From contig CAZMOE010000006.1 of the NCBI GenBank assembly GCA_964567855.1, forward strand, positions 38,280 to 102,279: a stretch of 64,000 nt of DNA, read 5' to 3'. Below, piece after piece: positions 7,644 through 16,936 of the stretch. Source of the DNA: Liminaster sp964567855 (GTDB lineage: Bacteria > Bacteroidota > Bacteroidia > Bacteroidales > UBA3663). Both the position numbers and the translations under genes were made by a program. The notes under the pieces are model-generated. The model saw only the letters and a list, made by a program, of their open reading frames with translations. It had not been told where the DNA came from and did no database searches. Numbering within the stretch: the stretch's first letter is position 1; every line of letters starts with the position of its first letter.

Positions 7644-8759
7644 ATGGCTTCTGTAGAAAATATACCTGTTTCAATGGATTTGGATGCCGCTTATTATAAT
7701 GCTGTCGATTTGCTGAAGGAGCTGATCGCCATTCCGTCCGTGAGCCGGGACGAAGAGCGTGCGGCCGATCTGCTGGAGCGTTATCTTCGGGCCGCATTGC
7801 CTGGGCGAACGGTGTTTCGCAAATATAATAATTGCTGGGTAATAGCACCAGGTTATGATTCCGCTTGTCCGACGGTTCTTTTAAACAGTCATATCGATAC
7901 CGTCCGCCCGGCCGAAAGCTGGACCCGCGATCCGTTTACCCCTTCCGAGGAGGGCGGAGAGCGCATCTATGGTCTTGGCAGTAATGACGCTGGTGCGTCG
8001 CTCGTTTCCCTGTTGCAATGTTATCTTCTGCTCCAGGGGCGAAGTCGTTCCTATAACCTGATATTCCTTGCTTCGGCAGAGGAAGAGGTTTCCGGACGCT
8101 ATGGGATAGAATCCGTGTTGCCGGAACTGCCTCATATAGACTTTGCGCTCGTCGGCGAGCCGACGGGAATGGCAGTCGCGGTCGCGGAGCGGGGGCTGGT
8201 GGTGCTGGATGGGGTGGCCATAGGCAAGTCGGGCCATGCGGCGAGAAATGAAGGGGTAAATGCCATCTATGAGGCGCTTCCGGCTATCGGGAAACTGCGT
8301 GAATATCGTTTTCAGCGCTTGTCGGAAACTTTGGGCGAGGTCAAAGTCTCTGTGACCCAGGTGCAGGCCGGCACGGCGCATAACGTGGTGCCGGATCGTT
8401 GTTCCTTTGTCGTGGATGTCCGCACTACCGACGTTTATACGAATGAAGAGGTCGTGGAACAATTGCAAAGCCTCGTGGCGCCGGTCCGGCTTACTTCGCG
8501 CAGTGTTCGTTTGCAGTCGTCAGGCATCGATTGTGACCATCCGTTTGTGCGACGGGCCGTTTGCCTGGGGCGTAAATGTTTCGGCTCGCCCACATTGTCT
8601 GACCAGGCGTTGCTTTCCTGCCCGAGTCTGAAGATGGGGCCCGGGGACTCTTCCCGTTCCCATACGGCCGATGAATTCATTTGTCGGAGCGAGATTCGTG
8701 AGGCCATTGCTCTGTATGTACATCTGCTGGATGGATTGTCCGTGCCGCGGAACTATTGA
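7644..8759 (+). CDS. argE: M20-family deacetylase/peptidase, ArgE-like
   Basis: 371-residue zinc metallohydrolase of the M20 (ArgE/DapE) family. Visible metal-site blocks are LLNSHIDTVRP (near residue 79), GLGSNDAGASL (near 111), ASAEEEVSGRYG (near 145, with the catalytic Glu pair) and VGEPTG (near 170); the C-terminal His lies in SRSHTADEF (near 341). The dimerisation-domain His is in KSGHAARN (near 191). In Bacteroidota this subgroup usually serves arginine synthesis, removing an acetyl or succinyl group from an ornithine or citrulline intermediate. Which acyl group is used cannot be read from the sequence. No other arg gene is nearby. Confidence 0.82.
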   Translation: MASVENIPVSMDLDAAYYNAVDLLKELIAIPSVSRDEERAADLLERYLRAALPGRTVFRKYNNCWVIAPGYDSACPTVLLNSHIDTVRPAESWTRDPFTPSEEGGERIYGLGSNDAGASLVSLLQCYLLLQGRSRSYNLIFLASAEEEVSGRYGIESVLPELPHIDFALVGEPTGMAVAVAERGLVVLDGVAIGKSGHAARNEGVNAIYEALPAIGKLREYRFQRLSETLGEVKVSVTQVQAGTAHNVVPDRCSFVVDVRTTDVYTNEEVVEQLQSLVAPVRLTSRSVRLQSSGIDCDHPFVRRAVCLGRKCFGSPTLSDQALLSCPSLKMGPGDSSRSHTADEFICRSEIREAIALYVHLLDGLSVPRNY

Positions 8760-8793
8760 AGATTATGATATTAACATTAAAAATAATACCGTT

Positions 8794-9477
8794 TTGAAAG
8801 CAAAAAAGAAACTGAAAGAATATATTACGAAAGGAGTCCGGAAAATCAAGAATCGCAAAGGTTTCGGCGTGCATTCTCCTTTCGCCTATTCTGTCATCAC
8901 GGAGGTAATCGAAGAAAAGACGGCCTATTATTCTTATCATCAGATGAAAAAGATATACGGGAAAGAGGCTGTCATTCCTTTTAAAACCGCCTGTCTGCTT
9001 TTCAGGCTTGCCAATCGCTTTCAGTGCCGGAAAATTCTGGAACTGAAGTGTGACGGGGGCTATACGCTTGTGCCGCTGCTGCTGGTCGATTCGCGCAATG
9101 AAATTGCTTCATTGGGCGCTTCGGACGACGCTCTTTCTGCACATTCCCGGTTATGGGCGGTGGGCGAACGCCGGGGGCGGTTGTCATATATAGACACGCT
9201 GGAGGAGTTGCCGGAGGATTATAAAGCGGATATGTTCGTCATCAATACATGCCCCGACGGGATGGACGAGACCTGTTTTTTTGCCTGGCTTCTGCAGCAT
9301 GCCGACGAACGCAGTATTTTCTTCTTTACGGGAATCCGTCCCGGTGGGAAATTGGAGGCTTTATGGGATCTTTTCTGCGACAGCGATGATATATCCATTA
9401 CGATGGATATGTATAATTACGGACTAGCCATTTGTCGTCCTCGATTCTTCAAACAGCATTATATTGTCTCCTTTTAG
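8794..9477 (+). CDS. SAM-methyltransferase-like protein of a Bacteroidota family
   Basis: About 227 residues. The block RKGFGVHSPFAYSVI near the N-terminus is typical of a Bacteroidota family annotated as class I SAM-dependent methyltransferases. A Rossmann-like strand and loop follow (RKILELKCDGGYTLVPLLL), though the Gly-rich motif is degenerate. I chose the TTG at 8794, which gives MKAKKKLKEYITK and leaves 34 nt after the preceding stop. The upstream in-frame ATG (8671) would overlap the deacetylase by 89 bp with an unlikely Cys-rich leader. Probably co-transcribed with the deacetylase. Enzymatic activity is uncertain because motif I is poor. Confidence 0.6.
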   Translation: MKAKKKLKEYITKGVRKIKNRKGFGVHSPFAYSVITEVIEEKTAYYSYHQMKKIYGKEAVIPFKTACLLFRLANRFQCRKILELKCDGGYTLVPLLLVDSRNEIASLGASDDALSAHSRLWAVGERRGRLSYIDTLEELPEDYKADMFVINTCPDGMDETCFFAWLLQHADERSIFFFTGIRPGGKLEALWDLFCDSDDISITMDMYNYGLAICRPRFFKQHYIVSF

Positions 9478-9529
9478 TGAAAAAATAAAAAATATCGGCG
9501 GGAAAAGAAGATGATATTAATCTTTTTCT

Positions 9530-9537
9530 TACTTTTG
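9530..9537 (+). promoter_or_regulatory. Candidate -7 element of the DUF2795 gene
   Basis: TACTTTTG matches TAnnTTTG, 58 nt before the ATG at 9596. No good -33 element is visible. Confidence 0.45.
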
Positions 9538-9595
9538 CGTCTCTTTTTATAGGAACACATATAAAATAACTAACGATCAGTCAACTGAAAAAACT

Positions 9596-9817
9596 ATGTA
9601 TTGGACTCTTGAATTAGCTTCAAAACTGGAAGATGCACCGTGGCCTGCCACCCGCGATGAATTATTGGATTATGCCAATCGTTCGGGGGCTCCTATGGAG
9701 GTTATCGAAAACCTGCAGGAGATGGAGGACGAAGGTGAGATATATGAAACCATCGAAGATATTTGGCCCGATTATCCGAGTAAGGAGGATTTCTTCTTCA
9801 ACGAGGATGAATATTAA
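9596..9817 (+). CDS. DUF2795 small acidic protein
   Basis: 73-residue acidic cytosolic protein. It begins MYWTLELASKLEDAPWPATRDELLDYA and contains APMEVIENLQEMEDEGE, the pattern of the DUF2795 family that is common in Bacteroidota as a short stand-alone protein. The function of the family is unknown. A promoter element lies upstream and a hairpin terminator right after it (9851-9890), so it is probably transcribed alone. Confidence 0.8.
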   Translation: MYWTLELASKLEDAPWPATRDELLDYANRSGAPMEVIENLQEMEDEGEIYETIEDIWPDYPSKEDFFFNEDEY

Positions 9818-9850
9818 GATGTTTCACCGTTCGGTTTACTAACTTATAAT

Positions 9851-9890
9851 GACGAAGGCTGATGTTTTGGGAAGGTCTTCGTCGTTTTGT
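9851..9890 (+). terminator. Terminator after the DUF2795 gene
   Basis: GACGAAGGCT (9851-9860) pairs with GGTCTTCGTC (9874-9883), ten pairs including two G-U, followed by GTTTTGT. The hairpin covers the first possible start codon of the GH43 gene (9849), which argues for a later start there. Confidence 0.65.
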
Positions 9891-9893
9891 AAC

Positions 9894-10982
9894 ATGGGCT
9901 TTAATCCTGATGCTGTGAAAAAAGAATGGATTGTATTTGCCGTCATGTTTTATGTCGCCGTCATCACTGCCTGGACCGCGTCAGCGCAGATTGTGCCCGC
10001 CGGGAGTGATGAGGCCTTTTCGCGTCCGGATATTCATGATCCTGTAATGACGAAAGGGGAGGACGGACGGTATTATATTTTTGCTACGGGAATGGGAATC
10101 CGGGTTTTGTCGAGTCCGGACATGAAAAATTGGAAGGAAGAGCCGTCGGTATTGAAAGAGGCACCGCAATGGGCCGTAGATACTGTTAAAGGTTACCGGG
10201 GACATACCTGGGCACCGGATATCAGCTATCACAAAGGCTATTGGCACCTTTACTACTCTTGCTCTACGTTCGGTAAAAACGGCAGTGCGATAGGTCTTGC
10301 CGTCAATAGGACACTGGATCCGTCGTCTCCGGAGTTCAGCTGGAAAGATTGCGGTATGGTCATAGCCTCTCATCGTCATCGGGATAACTGGAATGCGATC
10401 GACCCTAATCTTGTAGTCGATAAAAACGGGGAGCCGTATCTTACATTCGGTTCATTTTGGGATGGCATACAGTTGGTGAGACTTTCCAAGAAGGATTATC
10501 GTACCCCGGTTTCCGCACCGGTGACCATCGCGCGCCGTATCGGCCGGAAACTTATGCCCGAAGAGTTGGACAATGTTGAAAAATATGTCATCGAGGGACG
10601 TGATACGATTGAGGCCGGAGAGAATGCCATAGAAGCACCGTTCATATTCCGTTATAATGATTATTATTATCTTTTTGTTAGTTTCGATTATTGTTGCCGT
10701 GGAGAAAGGTCTACTTACAAAACCGTTTACGGGCGTTCAAAGAATGTCGAAGGTCCCTATTTCGATAGGGAAGGCCGGGCTATGGAACGTGGCGGAGGAA
10801 CATTATTGTACGGTCCGGATCCAGATTACTTCGGTGTCGGTCACTGCTCTGTCTATGAGTTTGATGGGCAGGTATATTTCATTTCCCATGCTTATGAAAA
10901 GGCTTGCAACGGTATGGCGAAACTATTCATCCGTCCGATACGATTTGACGAGTACGGCTGGATTATACCCGGAGAAATTTGA
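9894..10982 (+). CDS. Secreted GH43-family arabinanase-like glycoside hydrolase
   Basis: Five-bladed beta-propeller glycoside hydrolase of family 43, closest in pattern to endo-1,5-alpha-arabinanases. The three acidic catalytic residues are visible: Asp in DIHDPVM (general base), Asp in NAIDPNLV (pKa modulator) and Glu in NAIEAPFIF (general acid). The leader KKEWIVFAVMFYVAVITAWTASAQ is a signal peptide ending at ASA-Q. The first in-frame ATG (9849) lies inside the preceding terminator, so ATG 9894 or, for a classical signal peptide, GTG 9915 is more likely. It lies 93 bp before the esterase gene, suggesting one unit that trims arabinan or feruloylated arabinan side chains of pectin (inference). 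Confidence 0.82.
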   Translation: MGFNPDAVKKEWIVFAVMFYVAVITAWTASAQIVPAGSDEAFSRPDIHDPVMTKGEDGRYYIFATGMGIRVLSSPDMKNWKEEPSVLKEAPQWAVDTVKGYRGHTWAPDISYHKGYWHLYYSCSTFGKNGSAIGLAVNRTLDPSSPEFSWKDCGMVIASHRHRDNWNAIDPNLVVDKNGEPYLTFGSFWDGIQLVRLSKKDYRTPVSAPVTIARRIGRKLMPEELDNVEKYVIEGRDTIEAGENAIEAPFIFRYNDYYYLFVSFDYCCRGERSTYKTVYGRSKNVEGPYFDREGRAMERGGGTLLYGPDPDYFGVGHCSVYEFDGQVYFISHAYEKACNGMAKLFIRPIRFDEYGWIIPGEI

Positions 10983-11075
10983 AAGCATTAAAAATATATT
11001 ATTGATTGCCTGTTGTATGCCGGAGCTTCTGAAAAGGAAAAGTCCGGATGAATCTTTTTAAAATATATAGCCGAT

Positions 11076-13007
11076 ATGAAACGAATATTATTCCTGAGTT
11101 TCCTGCTGCTCGCTTCCTGTCTGCTTTGGGCGCAGGACAAAAAGCCGCGACGTCAGCACATGGATTGGTTTGAGAGTGTGAAGTCGCCCGAAATCAGTGC
11201 GGACGGCGATGTCACTTTCCGTATTTTTGCTCCGCAGGCAAAAACTGTAATACTTAGTTCCCAGTTTTGTCCGGATATGCCGATGAAATGGGATGACGAT
11301 GAACAGCTTTGGAAAGTAACGGTCCATCCTGCCATAGCCGATATTTATCCGTATAATTTTATAGTAGACGGTGTTCCGGTGAGCGATCCCAATAATAAGG
11401 AAATTTTCCCGAATGAACTTTTTAAGGCCAGCCTTCTCGAGATGCCGGCCTCGGAGATGCTTTATACGAAACGGAATATCCGGCATGGAGCCGTACATTA
11501 CTGCGACTATTATTCTACGGTGCTGGACGAGCCGCGCCGGATGCTGGTGTATACTCCGGCGGACTATGGAGACGACCTCAACCGGCAATATCCGGTTCTA
11601 TATCTTGTCAGTGGAACCACAGATACGGAAGAGACCTGGTATAAGGTCGGCCGAGCCAATTTTATCATGGATAATCTCATCGAAGAGGGTAAGGCGAACA
11701 AGATGATCGTAGTGATGCCCTATGGAAATATGAATACAGGCAATCCACGTCCCTCTTCGGATGCTGCGGCCGAATGTTATGAGATTTTTTCACAGGAGAT
11801 GGGGCGTTGCATCCTGCCGTTTGTTGAAAAAAACTTCCGTACAAGGCCCGGGCGGGAAAATCGGGCTATCGCAGGCTTCTCTCGTGGCGGTGGCGAGGCT
11901 TTGTATACAGCTTTCAGGCTGAAGGATAAGTTCTCCTCTGTTTGTGCTTACAGCGCCTATCTGACAGATGAGGTCTATGAGCGGAAATTTGCGGATCTTG
12001 TCGGCGATGCTGCCGCAATGAATCAGCTGTATAGCCTTATTTGGTTCGGTATCGGTGATAAAGATTTTCTGCTTGAGGGAGTCAGGCAGAATCAAGATTA
12101 TTTCCGGCGGAAAGGAATTACTTTTGAGCAGTTTGATACTTCCGGCGGTCATACCTGGATGAATGCCAGATTGTTTTTAGGCCTTACAGCTCCGAAGTTG
12201 TTCAAGGTTCATGATAAAGTCGTGGAAGACGGCGGTTCGGGACCTTGGAAGTCCTGTGCGGTCAGTGAAGAGTCGCTGCCCGGCTTTACCATCTACCGTC
12301 CGCAGGATATGAGCGTGGCGGTTGAGAGCGAAGGTCGCTTGCCGGTATTGCTTTTCGCAAATGGGGCGTGCATGGATTCTAATACGGGATATGAAAAAAT
12401 GCTGGGGGAATTGGCCTCTTATGGTTATTTTGTTGTCGCTGTCGGAGAAATCCAGCGATATCAGTTCGATCGTGCCGAGCACAGCACCTCTTCCAGGATG
12501 CTTGCCGATGCTTTGGACTGGGTCCTTCGCCAGGCAAAGGACAAAGGTGAAAAATATCATGGATTCATCGATGCCGGACGTATTGCAGCGGCCGGTCATT
12601 CATGCGGCGGTGCGCAGGTGTTGGCCAATTGTAGAGACAAACATATTAAAACTTGTCTGATTCTCAATGCAGGCATGGGTTCCATGTCGATGGCCGGGGC
12701 TTCGGCCGAATCTCTTCGTGACCTTCATGGCCCCGTCATTTATTTGACCGGCGGTCCCGGGGATATTGCTTATCGGAATGCCCAGGAAGATTATGATGCC
12801 ATCGATCGTGTCCCGGTGGTTCTTGCCGATAATGAAAGTTCCGGCCATGGGGGAACTTATGGCCATCCCGGTGGTGGCTCTTATACCCGGCTTGTTCGGG
12901 AATGGCTTGACTGGCAGCTGAAAGGCAGAAAATCCAATGCCGGAATTTTTCTTTCTTCCGCTTCTGAGCAATTCCCCGATTGGACATTTAAAAACAAAGG
13001 CTTCTGA
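11076..13007 (+). CDS. Secreted two-domain esterase (CE1-like plus second alpha/beta hydrolase)
   Basis: 643 residues. After a signal peptide (LLLASCLLWAQ; the Cys could also be lipidated) comes an early-set/CBM48-like beta domain at about 40-125 (DVTFRIFAPQAKTVILSS). A CE1/esterase-D domain covers about 140-385, with nucleophile Ser269 in GFSRGG, Asp in GIGDKDF and His in SGGHTW. A second alpha/beta hydrolase covers about 405-630, with Ser509 in GHSCGG, a candidate Asp in GGPGDIAY and His in SSGHGGTYGH. CE1 enzymes with this N-terminal domain remove feruloyl or acetyl groups from plant polysaccharides; the second domain resembles PET-hydrolase/cutinase-like lipases. Two complete active sites in one polypeptide are uncommon. 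It follows the GH43 gene. Confidence 0.8.
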   Translation: MKRILFLSFLLLASCLLWAQDKKPRRQHMDWFESVKSPEISADGDVTFRIFAPQAKTVILSSQFCPDMPMKWDDDEQLWKVTVHPAIADIYPYNFIVDGVPVSDPNNKEIFPNELFKASLLEMPASEMLYTKRNIRHGAVHYCDYYSTVLDEPRRMLVYTPADYGDDLNRQYPVLYLVSGTTDTEETWYKVGRANFIMDNLIEEGKANKMIVVMPYGNMNTGNPRPSSDAAAECYEIFSQEMGRCILPFVEKNFRTRPGRENRAIAGFSRGGGEALYTAFRLKDKFSSVCAYSAYLTDEVYERKFADLVGDAAAMNQLYSLIWFGIGDKDFLLEGVRQNQDYFRRKGITFEQFDTSGGHTWMNARLFLGLTAPKLFKVHDKVVEDGGSGPWKSCAVSEESLPGFTIYRPQDMSVAVESEGRLPVLLFANGACMDSNTGYEKMLGELASYGYFVVAVGEIQRYQFDRAEHSTSSRMLADALDWVLRQAKDKGEKYHGFIDAGRIAAAGHSCGGAQVLANCRDKHIKTCLILNAGMGSMSMAGASAESLRDLHGPVIYLTGGPGDIAYRNAQEDYDAIDRVPVVLADNESSGHGGTYGHPGGGSYTRLVREWLDWQLKGRKSNAGIFLSSASEQFPDWTFKNKGF

Positions 13008-13176
13008 TGTTTCCTTAGCGGAGCGCCCGGCCGAAAGGGAAGGACTGCATGCGGACATGTTTCCTAAAGATTAAAAACTGTGGGCCTTGCTCTCTTTCGG
13101 ATTCATGCACAATAAACCGGCGCAATAGTCGTTTTTCTAACGTGAGACTTTATATGATTTACTAATTATAGTACAG

Positions 13177-14166
13177 ATGGATCCGATGCACATCATTGTC
13201 AGGCTTTTCTCCCTTCGTTATGGGGTTAGGGCGGTTGTCGTTTGCTGTCTTTGGGCAGCAGGCGTATGGCAGGCGTATGCACAGAACGATCCTCAGGTTT
13301 CTATGTACTGGGCGGTGCCGACCTCTTTCAATCCGGCGATGGGAGGTCAGGATAGTGCTTTGCATGTTTCCGGCTTCAACCGCATGCAATGGGTCGGGGT
13401 GAAAAATGCTCCGCGGACCTTCTTCTTCGGTGCCGACATGCCGTTCCGTTTTTTGAAAAAAGAGCATGGTGCCGGTGTATTGCTGATGAATGACAACGCC
13501 GGTCTCTTTTCCACGACGAGTTTCGCCCTGCAGTATGTTTTCAACATGCAGTTATGGGGTGGAAGGCTCTCCGCAGGAATTCAGTTGGGCGGCATCAATC
13601 AAAGTTTTGCCGGCGGCGATATTTATATCCCCGATGGTGATGCGTGGGATCCTTCCGACGATGCGCTTCCCTCCGGCGATGTTTCTGCCATGGCTTTCGA
13701 TTGCGGCTTTGGAGCCTGCTATTCCCGTGGAATGTTTTACGGCGGCATTTCGGCTCTTCATCTGACGGCTCCGACGCTTGATCTGGATGAATTCGCTTAT
13801 TCCGAGATGGCCCGTGTATATTATTTTAACGCCGGAGGCAATATACCGCTAAAACGTACGTTATTCATATTGCAGCCCTCCATTTTGGCGAAGACGACTT
13901 TCCGTGCCACACAGATCGATTGGACCTTGCGCGCCACTTATGATAATCGTTTCTGGGGAGGACTGACCTACCGGCATGGGGATGCCATTGTCCTGATGGC
14001 CGGAGTGGATATCAATCATATCCGCATCGGATATGCCTATGATGTCGGGACTTCGGCTTTGGCCAAGGCTTCTGGAGGCAGTCATGAATTGATGGCTACC
14101 TATACGATGAAGCTTGACATGGGAAAAAAAGACAAACATAAACATAAAAGTATAAGAATACTCTGA
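13177..14166 (+). CDS. porP: PorP/SprF-family outer-membrane protein of the type IX secretion system
   Basis: 329 residues with a signal peptide (CCLWAAGVWQAYAQ) and then the family start QNDPQVSMYWAVPTSFNPAMGG. The rest is amphipathic beta strands of an outer-membrane barrel. PorP/SprF proteins are needed for T9SS export or link cargo to the outer membrane. Position directly before gldK, in the canonical order porP-K-L-M-N, supports the core PorP role instead of a cargo-specific paralogue. The C-terminus ends in Lys/His-rich KKDKHKHKSIRIL, where barrels normally end in an aromatic residue. Confidence 0.9.
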   Translation: MDPMHIIVRLFSLRYGVRAVVVCCLWAAGVWQAYAQNDPQVSMYWAVPTSFNPAMGGQDSALHVSGFNRMQWVGVKNAPRTFFFGADMPFRFLKKEHGAGVLLMNDNAGLFSTTSFALQYVFNMQLWGGRLSAGIQLGGINQSFAGGDIYIPDGDAWDPSDDALPSGDVSAMAFDCGFGACYSRGMFYGGISALHLTAPTLDLDEFAYSEMARVYYFNAGGNIPLKRTLFILQPSILAKTTFRATQIDWTLRATYDNRFWGGLTYRHGDAIVLMAGVDINHIRIGYAYDVGTSALAKASGGSHELMATYTMKLDMGKKDKHKHKSIRIL

Positions 14167-14212
14167 AGTTTAAAAACAAGCAAGGGGGTGAAAAACCCTA
14201 AAATTGTAAAAT

Positions 14213-15706
14213 ATGAAACAGATCCTTTTAGCAGTAGTGACAGTCATTCTGTTTTCAGCCTGTTCCAGTTCTCTGGGAGGTGGCGGCGGTGAAGTGACCG
14301 GTAGTCGAGGCAGGGTTTGGAACGAACCGGCACCTTATGGTATGGTGTTAATCAAGCGTGGTTCCATTGTAGTCGGCGCAAAAGAGCAGGATTCTCTCTG
14401 GAATGATCTTCCGGAGGCCCGCGGAATCTCTGTCGATGCCTTTTGGATGGATGAAAAGGAGGTGTCGAACGCCAAATATCGTCAGTTTGTCAATTACGTG
14501 CGCGATTCTATCATACGCGAGCGTCTGGCAGATCCTGCCTACGGCGGTAATGAAGAGTACAAGATCGAAGAAGACAAATACGGGGAGCCTGTAAAGCCTC
14601 ATCTTAATTGGTCCAAGCCTATCCCGTGGCGGAAACCCAATGAAGATGAAGAACGTGCCATCAACAGTGTTTTCCGCATCGATCCCATCACCGGTGTCAA
14701 GATGCTCGACGCCCGCCAGATGAACTATCGCTATGAGGTTTTCGATTATAAATCTTACGCGCAGCGCCGTTATCGTCTGAATCCTGAGCTCCGCAATTTG
14801 AATACCGATATTCCTGTCGATTACGATGAGGAAATTCTTATTTCCAAGGATACGGCTTATATCGATGACGATGGAAATATCCAGCGGGCTACCATTACGC
14901 GGCCGCTTACCAGTGAATACGACTTCCTGCATACCTATATCGTCAATATTTACCCGGATACGACCGTTTGGGTCAATGACTTCGCCAATGCTTATACGGA
15001 ACAGTACGCCCGGCATTATTTCTCTAATGCTGCTTACGACGACTATCCCGTTGTCGGGGTCTCCTGGGAGCAGGCCAATGCTTTCTGTGTCTGGCGTACC
15101 GAGTATCTCAAGCAAAGTTACGGCATGAGAAATGTGCAGATGGAGGCATTCCGTTTGCCTACTGAGGCCGAGTGGGAATATGCGGCACGCGCCGGCAACA
15201 GTGAACAGATTTACCCTTGGAAAAATAATATCCCTCGCACTGAGAAAGGTTGTTACTACGGAAATTTCAAGCCCGGCGATGGCGATTATTCTCAGGACGG
15301 CTATATTATTACCTCTCCTACAGGAGCTTATTCGGCTAACGATTTCGGTTTGTACGATATGAGCGGTAATGTCGCCGAATGGACCTCTTCGGCATGGTCT
15401 GAAGCGGGAATGCAGCAGACTTCGGATTTAAATCCGGATTATCAATACAACGCAGCCAAGGAAGACCCGTATAAAATGAAACGTAAAGTTATCCGTGGCG
15501 GTTCCTGGAAAGATGCGCAACACTATATCCGTTCGGATGTACGTACCTGGGAGTATCAGAATGAGCAGCGTTCCTTTATCGGTTTCCGTTGCGTGCGTAC
15601 TTATTTGGGCGGAACGAAAGCCGGCGGTGGAAAAAAAGGTGTTTCAGGCGGACGTGCCCCCCGCAGTAGCGGTGGGGGCGGTGGCGCCCGCTCCGTCCGC
15701 AGATAA
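14213..15706 (+). CDS. gldK: T9SS ring lipoprotein GldK/PorK
   Basis: 497-residue lipoprotein; the lipobox puts Cys at residue 17 (LFSACSSS). The body is a formylglycine-generating-enzyme (SUMF1) fold seen in GldK/PorK: FWMDEKEVSNAKYRQFV near 80, PVVGVSWEQANAFC near 280, RLPTEAEWEYAARAG near 310, NVAEWTSSAW near 390 and RGGSWKDAQHYIRS near 430. PorK forms the periplasmic ring with PorN under the outer membrane. The C-terminal tail is a Gly/Ser/Arg-rich low-complexity stretch. Second gene of the T9SS operon. Confidence 0.93.
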   Translation: MKQILLAVVTVILFSACSSSLGGGGGEVTGSRGRVWNEPAPYGMVLIKRGSIVVGAKEQDSLWNDLPEARGISVDAFWMDEKEVSNAKYRQFVNYVRDSIIRERLADPAYGGNEEYKIEEDKYGEPVKPHLNWSKPIPWRKPNEDEERAINSVFRIDPITGVKMLDARQMNYRYEVFDYKSYAQRRYRLNPELRNLNTDIPVDYDEEILISKDTAYIDDDGNIQRATITRPLTSEYDFLHTYIVNIYPDTTVWVNDFANAYTEQYARHYFSNAAYDDYPVVGVSWEQANAFCVWRTEYLKQSYGMRNVQMEAFRLPTEAEWEYAARAGNSEQIYPWKNNIPRTEKGCYYGNFKPGDGDYSQDGYIITSPTGAYSANDFGLYDMSGNVAEWTSSAWSEAGMQQTSDLNPDYQYNAAKEDPYKMKRKVIRGGSWKDAQHYIRSDVRTWEYQNEQRSFIGFRCVRTYLGGTKAGGGKKGVSGGRAPRSSGGGGGARSVRR

Positions 15707-15810
15707 TGGAGGCTTTATATATAATAATGAAAAAGCAATTATCGGAGGGGACTTCCTTAAAATTTAAAAGAGATATTTATAAAGATAATTCATAATTCAT
15801 AAAATTATCC

Positions 15811-16890
15811 ATGAGTAAGACAAGACAGAAAAAGAGCCTGCGCGGCTTTTTCAGCGGGGATAAAGGACAGCGTACTTTCAACTACGCCTATAGCATCGGT
15901 GCCTCGGTAGTTATTCTGGGGTCGTTGTTTAAAATTTTGCACCTTCCGGGTGCGGATTTGATGCTGATTGTCGGTATGGGAACGGAGGCGGCCATCTTCT
16001 TCCTCTCTTCGTTCGATGAACCTGCGAAGGATTATAAATGGGAAAATGTATTCCCGGCTCTGGATGATCCGGAGGCAACGCCGTTACAGACCCCCCCATT
16101 CTCTCAGGGCGGTACCGGCGGCGGTACGGTCATTATCGGCAATGTTCCGGAAGGAAGCGTTTTTTCGACTCAGGGCGGTGCCACGGTAGCGGATATAGAT
16201 TCCATACCGGCTGTCGGTCCCTTCGCCGGCGAGGGGGCTTCCGTTATAAGTGGCGGGAGTGTTTCTCCGGCGGCTTCATCGGCAATTTCTCCCGAATCGG
16301 CTTCCGAACTGAATGCCGCTACAGAGAACTATGTGCGTCAGCTTAACGAAATGACCGAACAGCTTGCTCAGTTGAAAAGTATTACCGCTTCCCTGAACGA
16401 AGCGCAGGCCACTTTGCTGGCCTCTTATGATTCTTTGAAGGGCAATGACGGCGCTACCGCCGGATATGTCGAGCAGATGCAGCTGCTCAACCGGAATATT
16501 GCCGGTTTGAATACGGTTTATGAAATCCAGTTGAAGAGCGTAGGTGCTCAGTTGGACACCATCGATAAAGTGAATATGGGCCTTAACAATATCCGCGCGA
16601 TGTATGAAAACGGTTCGAACGACAGCTTCCGTATCCGGCAGGAAACGGAGCATATGACACAGACCCTTGCGCAACTTAATGCCATTTATGAGCGCATGTT
16701 GCAGGCCATGACCGTCAACATGGGCTTCTCGGCGCGTCCGGCACAGCCTTATGCTCAGCAGCCGGCCGGTTTCGCGGCTCCGCAACAGCAGTCGCCTTAT
16801 CCGGCAGCGCAGCAGAATTCCGGTATCCAGCAACCGGCTTATGGACCTTCTGCACCCTATAACGCTGCACCGGCAGGTTCTCAGGGTTAA
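15811..16890 (+). CDS. gldL: T9SS motor protein GldL/PorL
   Basis: 359-residue inner-membrane protein. Two transmembrane helices lie at about 26-45 and 48-68 (IGASVVILGSLFKILHLPG, LMLIVGMGTEAAIFFLSSF). Glu59 in GMGTEAAIF matches the intramembrane acidic residue required for proton-driven rotation of the GldLM motor (known for the family). A long cytoplasmic part follows: a Gly/Thr-rich linker, a coiled-coil region (about 170-300, NEMTEQLAQLKSITASLNEAQ) and a Gln/Pro/Ala-rich tail (300-359). Third gene of the operon, 46 bp before gldM. Confidence 0.93.
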   Translation: MSKTRQKKSLRGFFSGDKGQRTFNYAYSIGASVVILGSLFKILHLPGADLMLIVGMGTEAAIFFLSSFDEPAKDYKWENVFPALDDPEATPLQTPPFSQGGTGGGTVIIGNVPEGSVFSTQGGATVADIDSIPAVGPFAGEGASVISGGSVSPAASSAISPESASELNAATENYVRQLNEMTEQLAQLKSITASLNEAQATLLASYDSLKGNDGATAGYVEQMQLLNRNIAGLNTVYEIQLKSVGAQLDTIDKVNMGLNNIRAMYENGSNDSFRIRQETEHMTQTLAQLNAIYERMLQAMTVNMGFSARPAQPYAQQPAGFAAPQQQSPYPAAQQNSGIQQPAYGPSAPYNAAPAGSQG

Positions 16891-16936
16891 TTACTTTCCG
16901 TCATTATTTTTGGTAAATTTATAAACAAGACTATTC

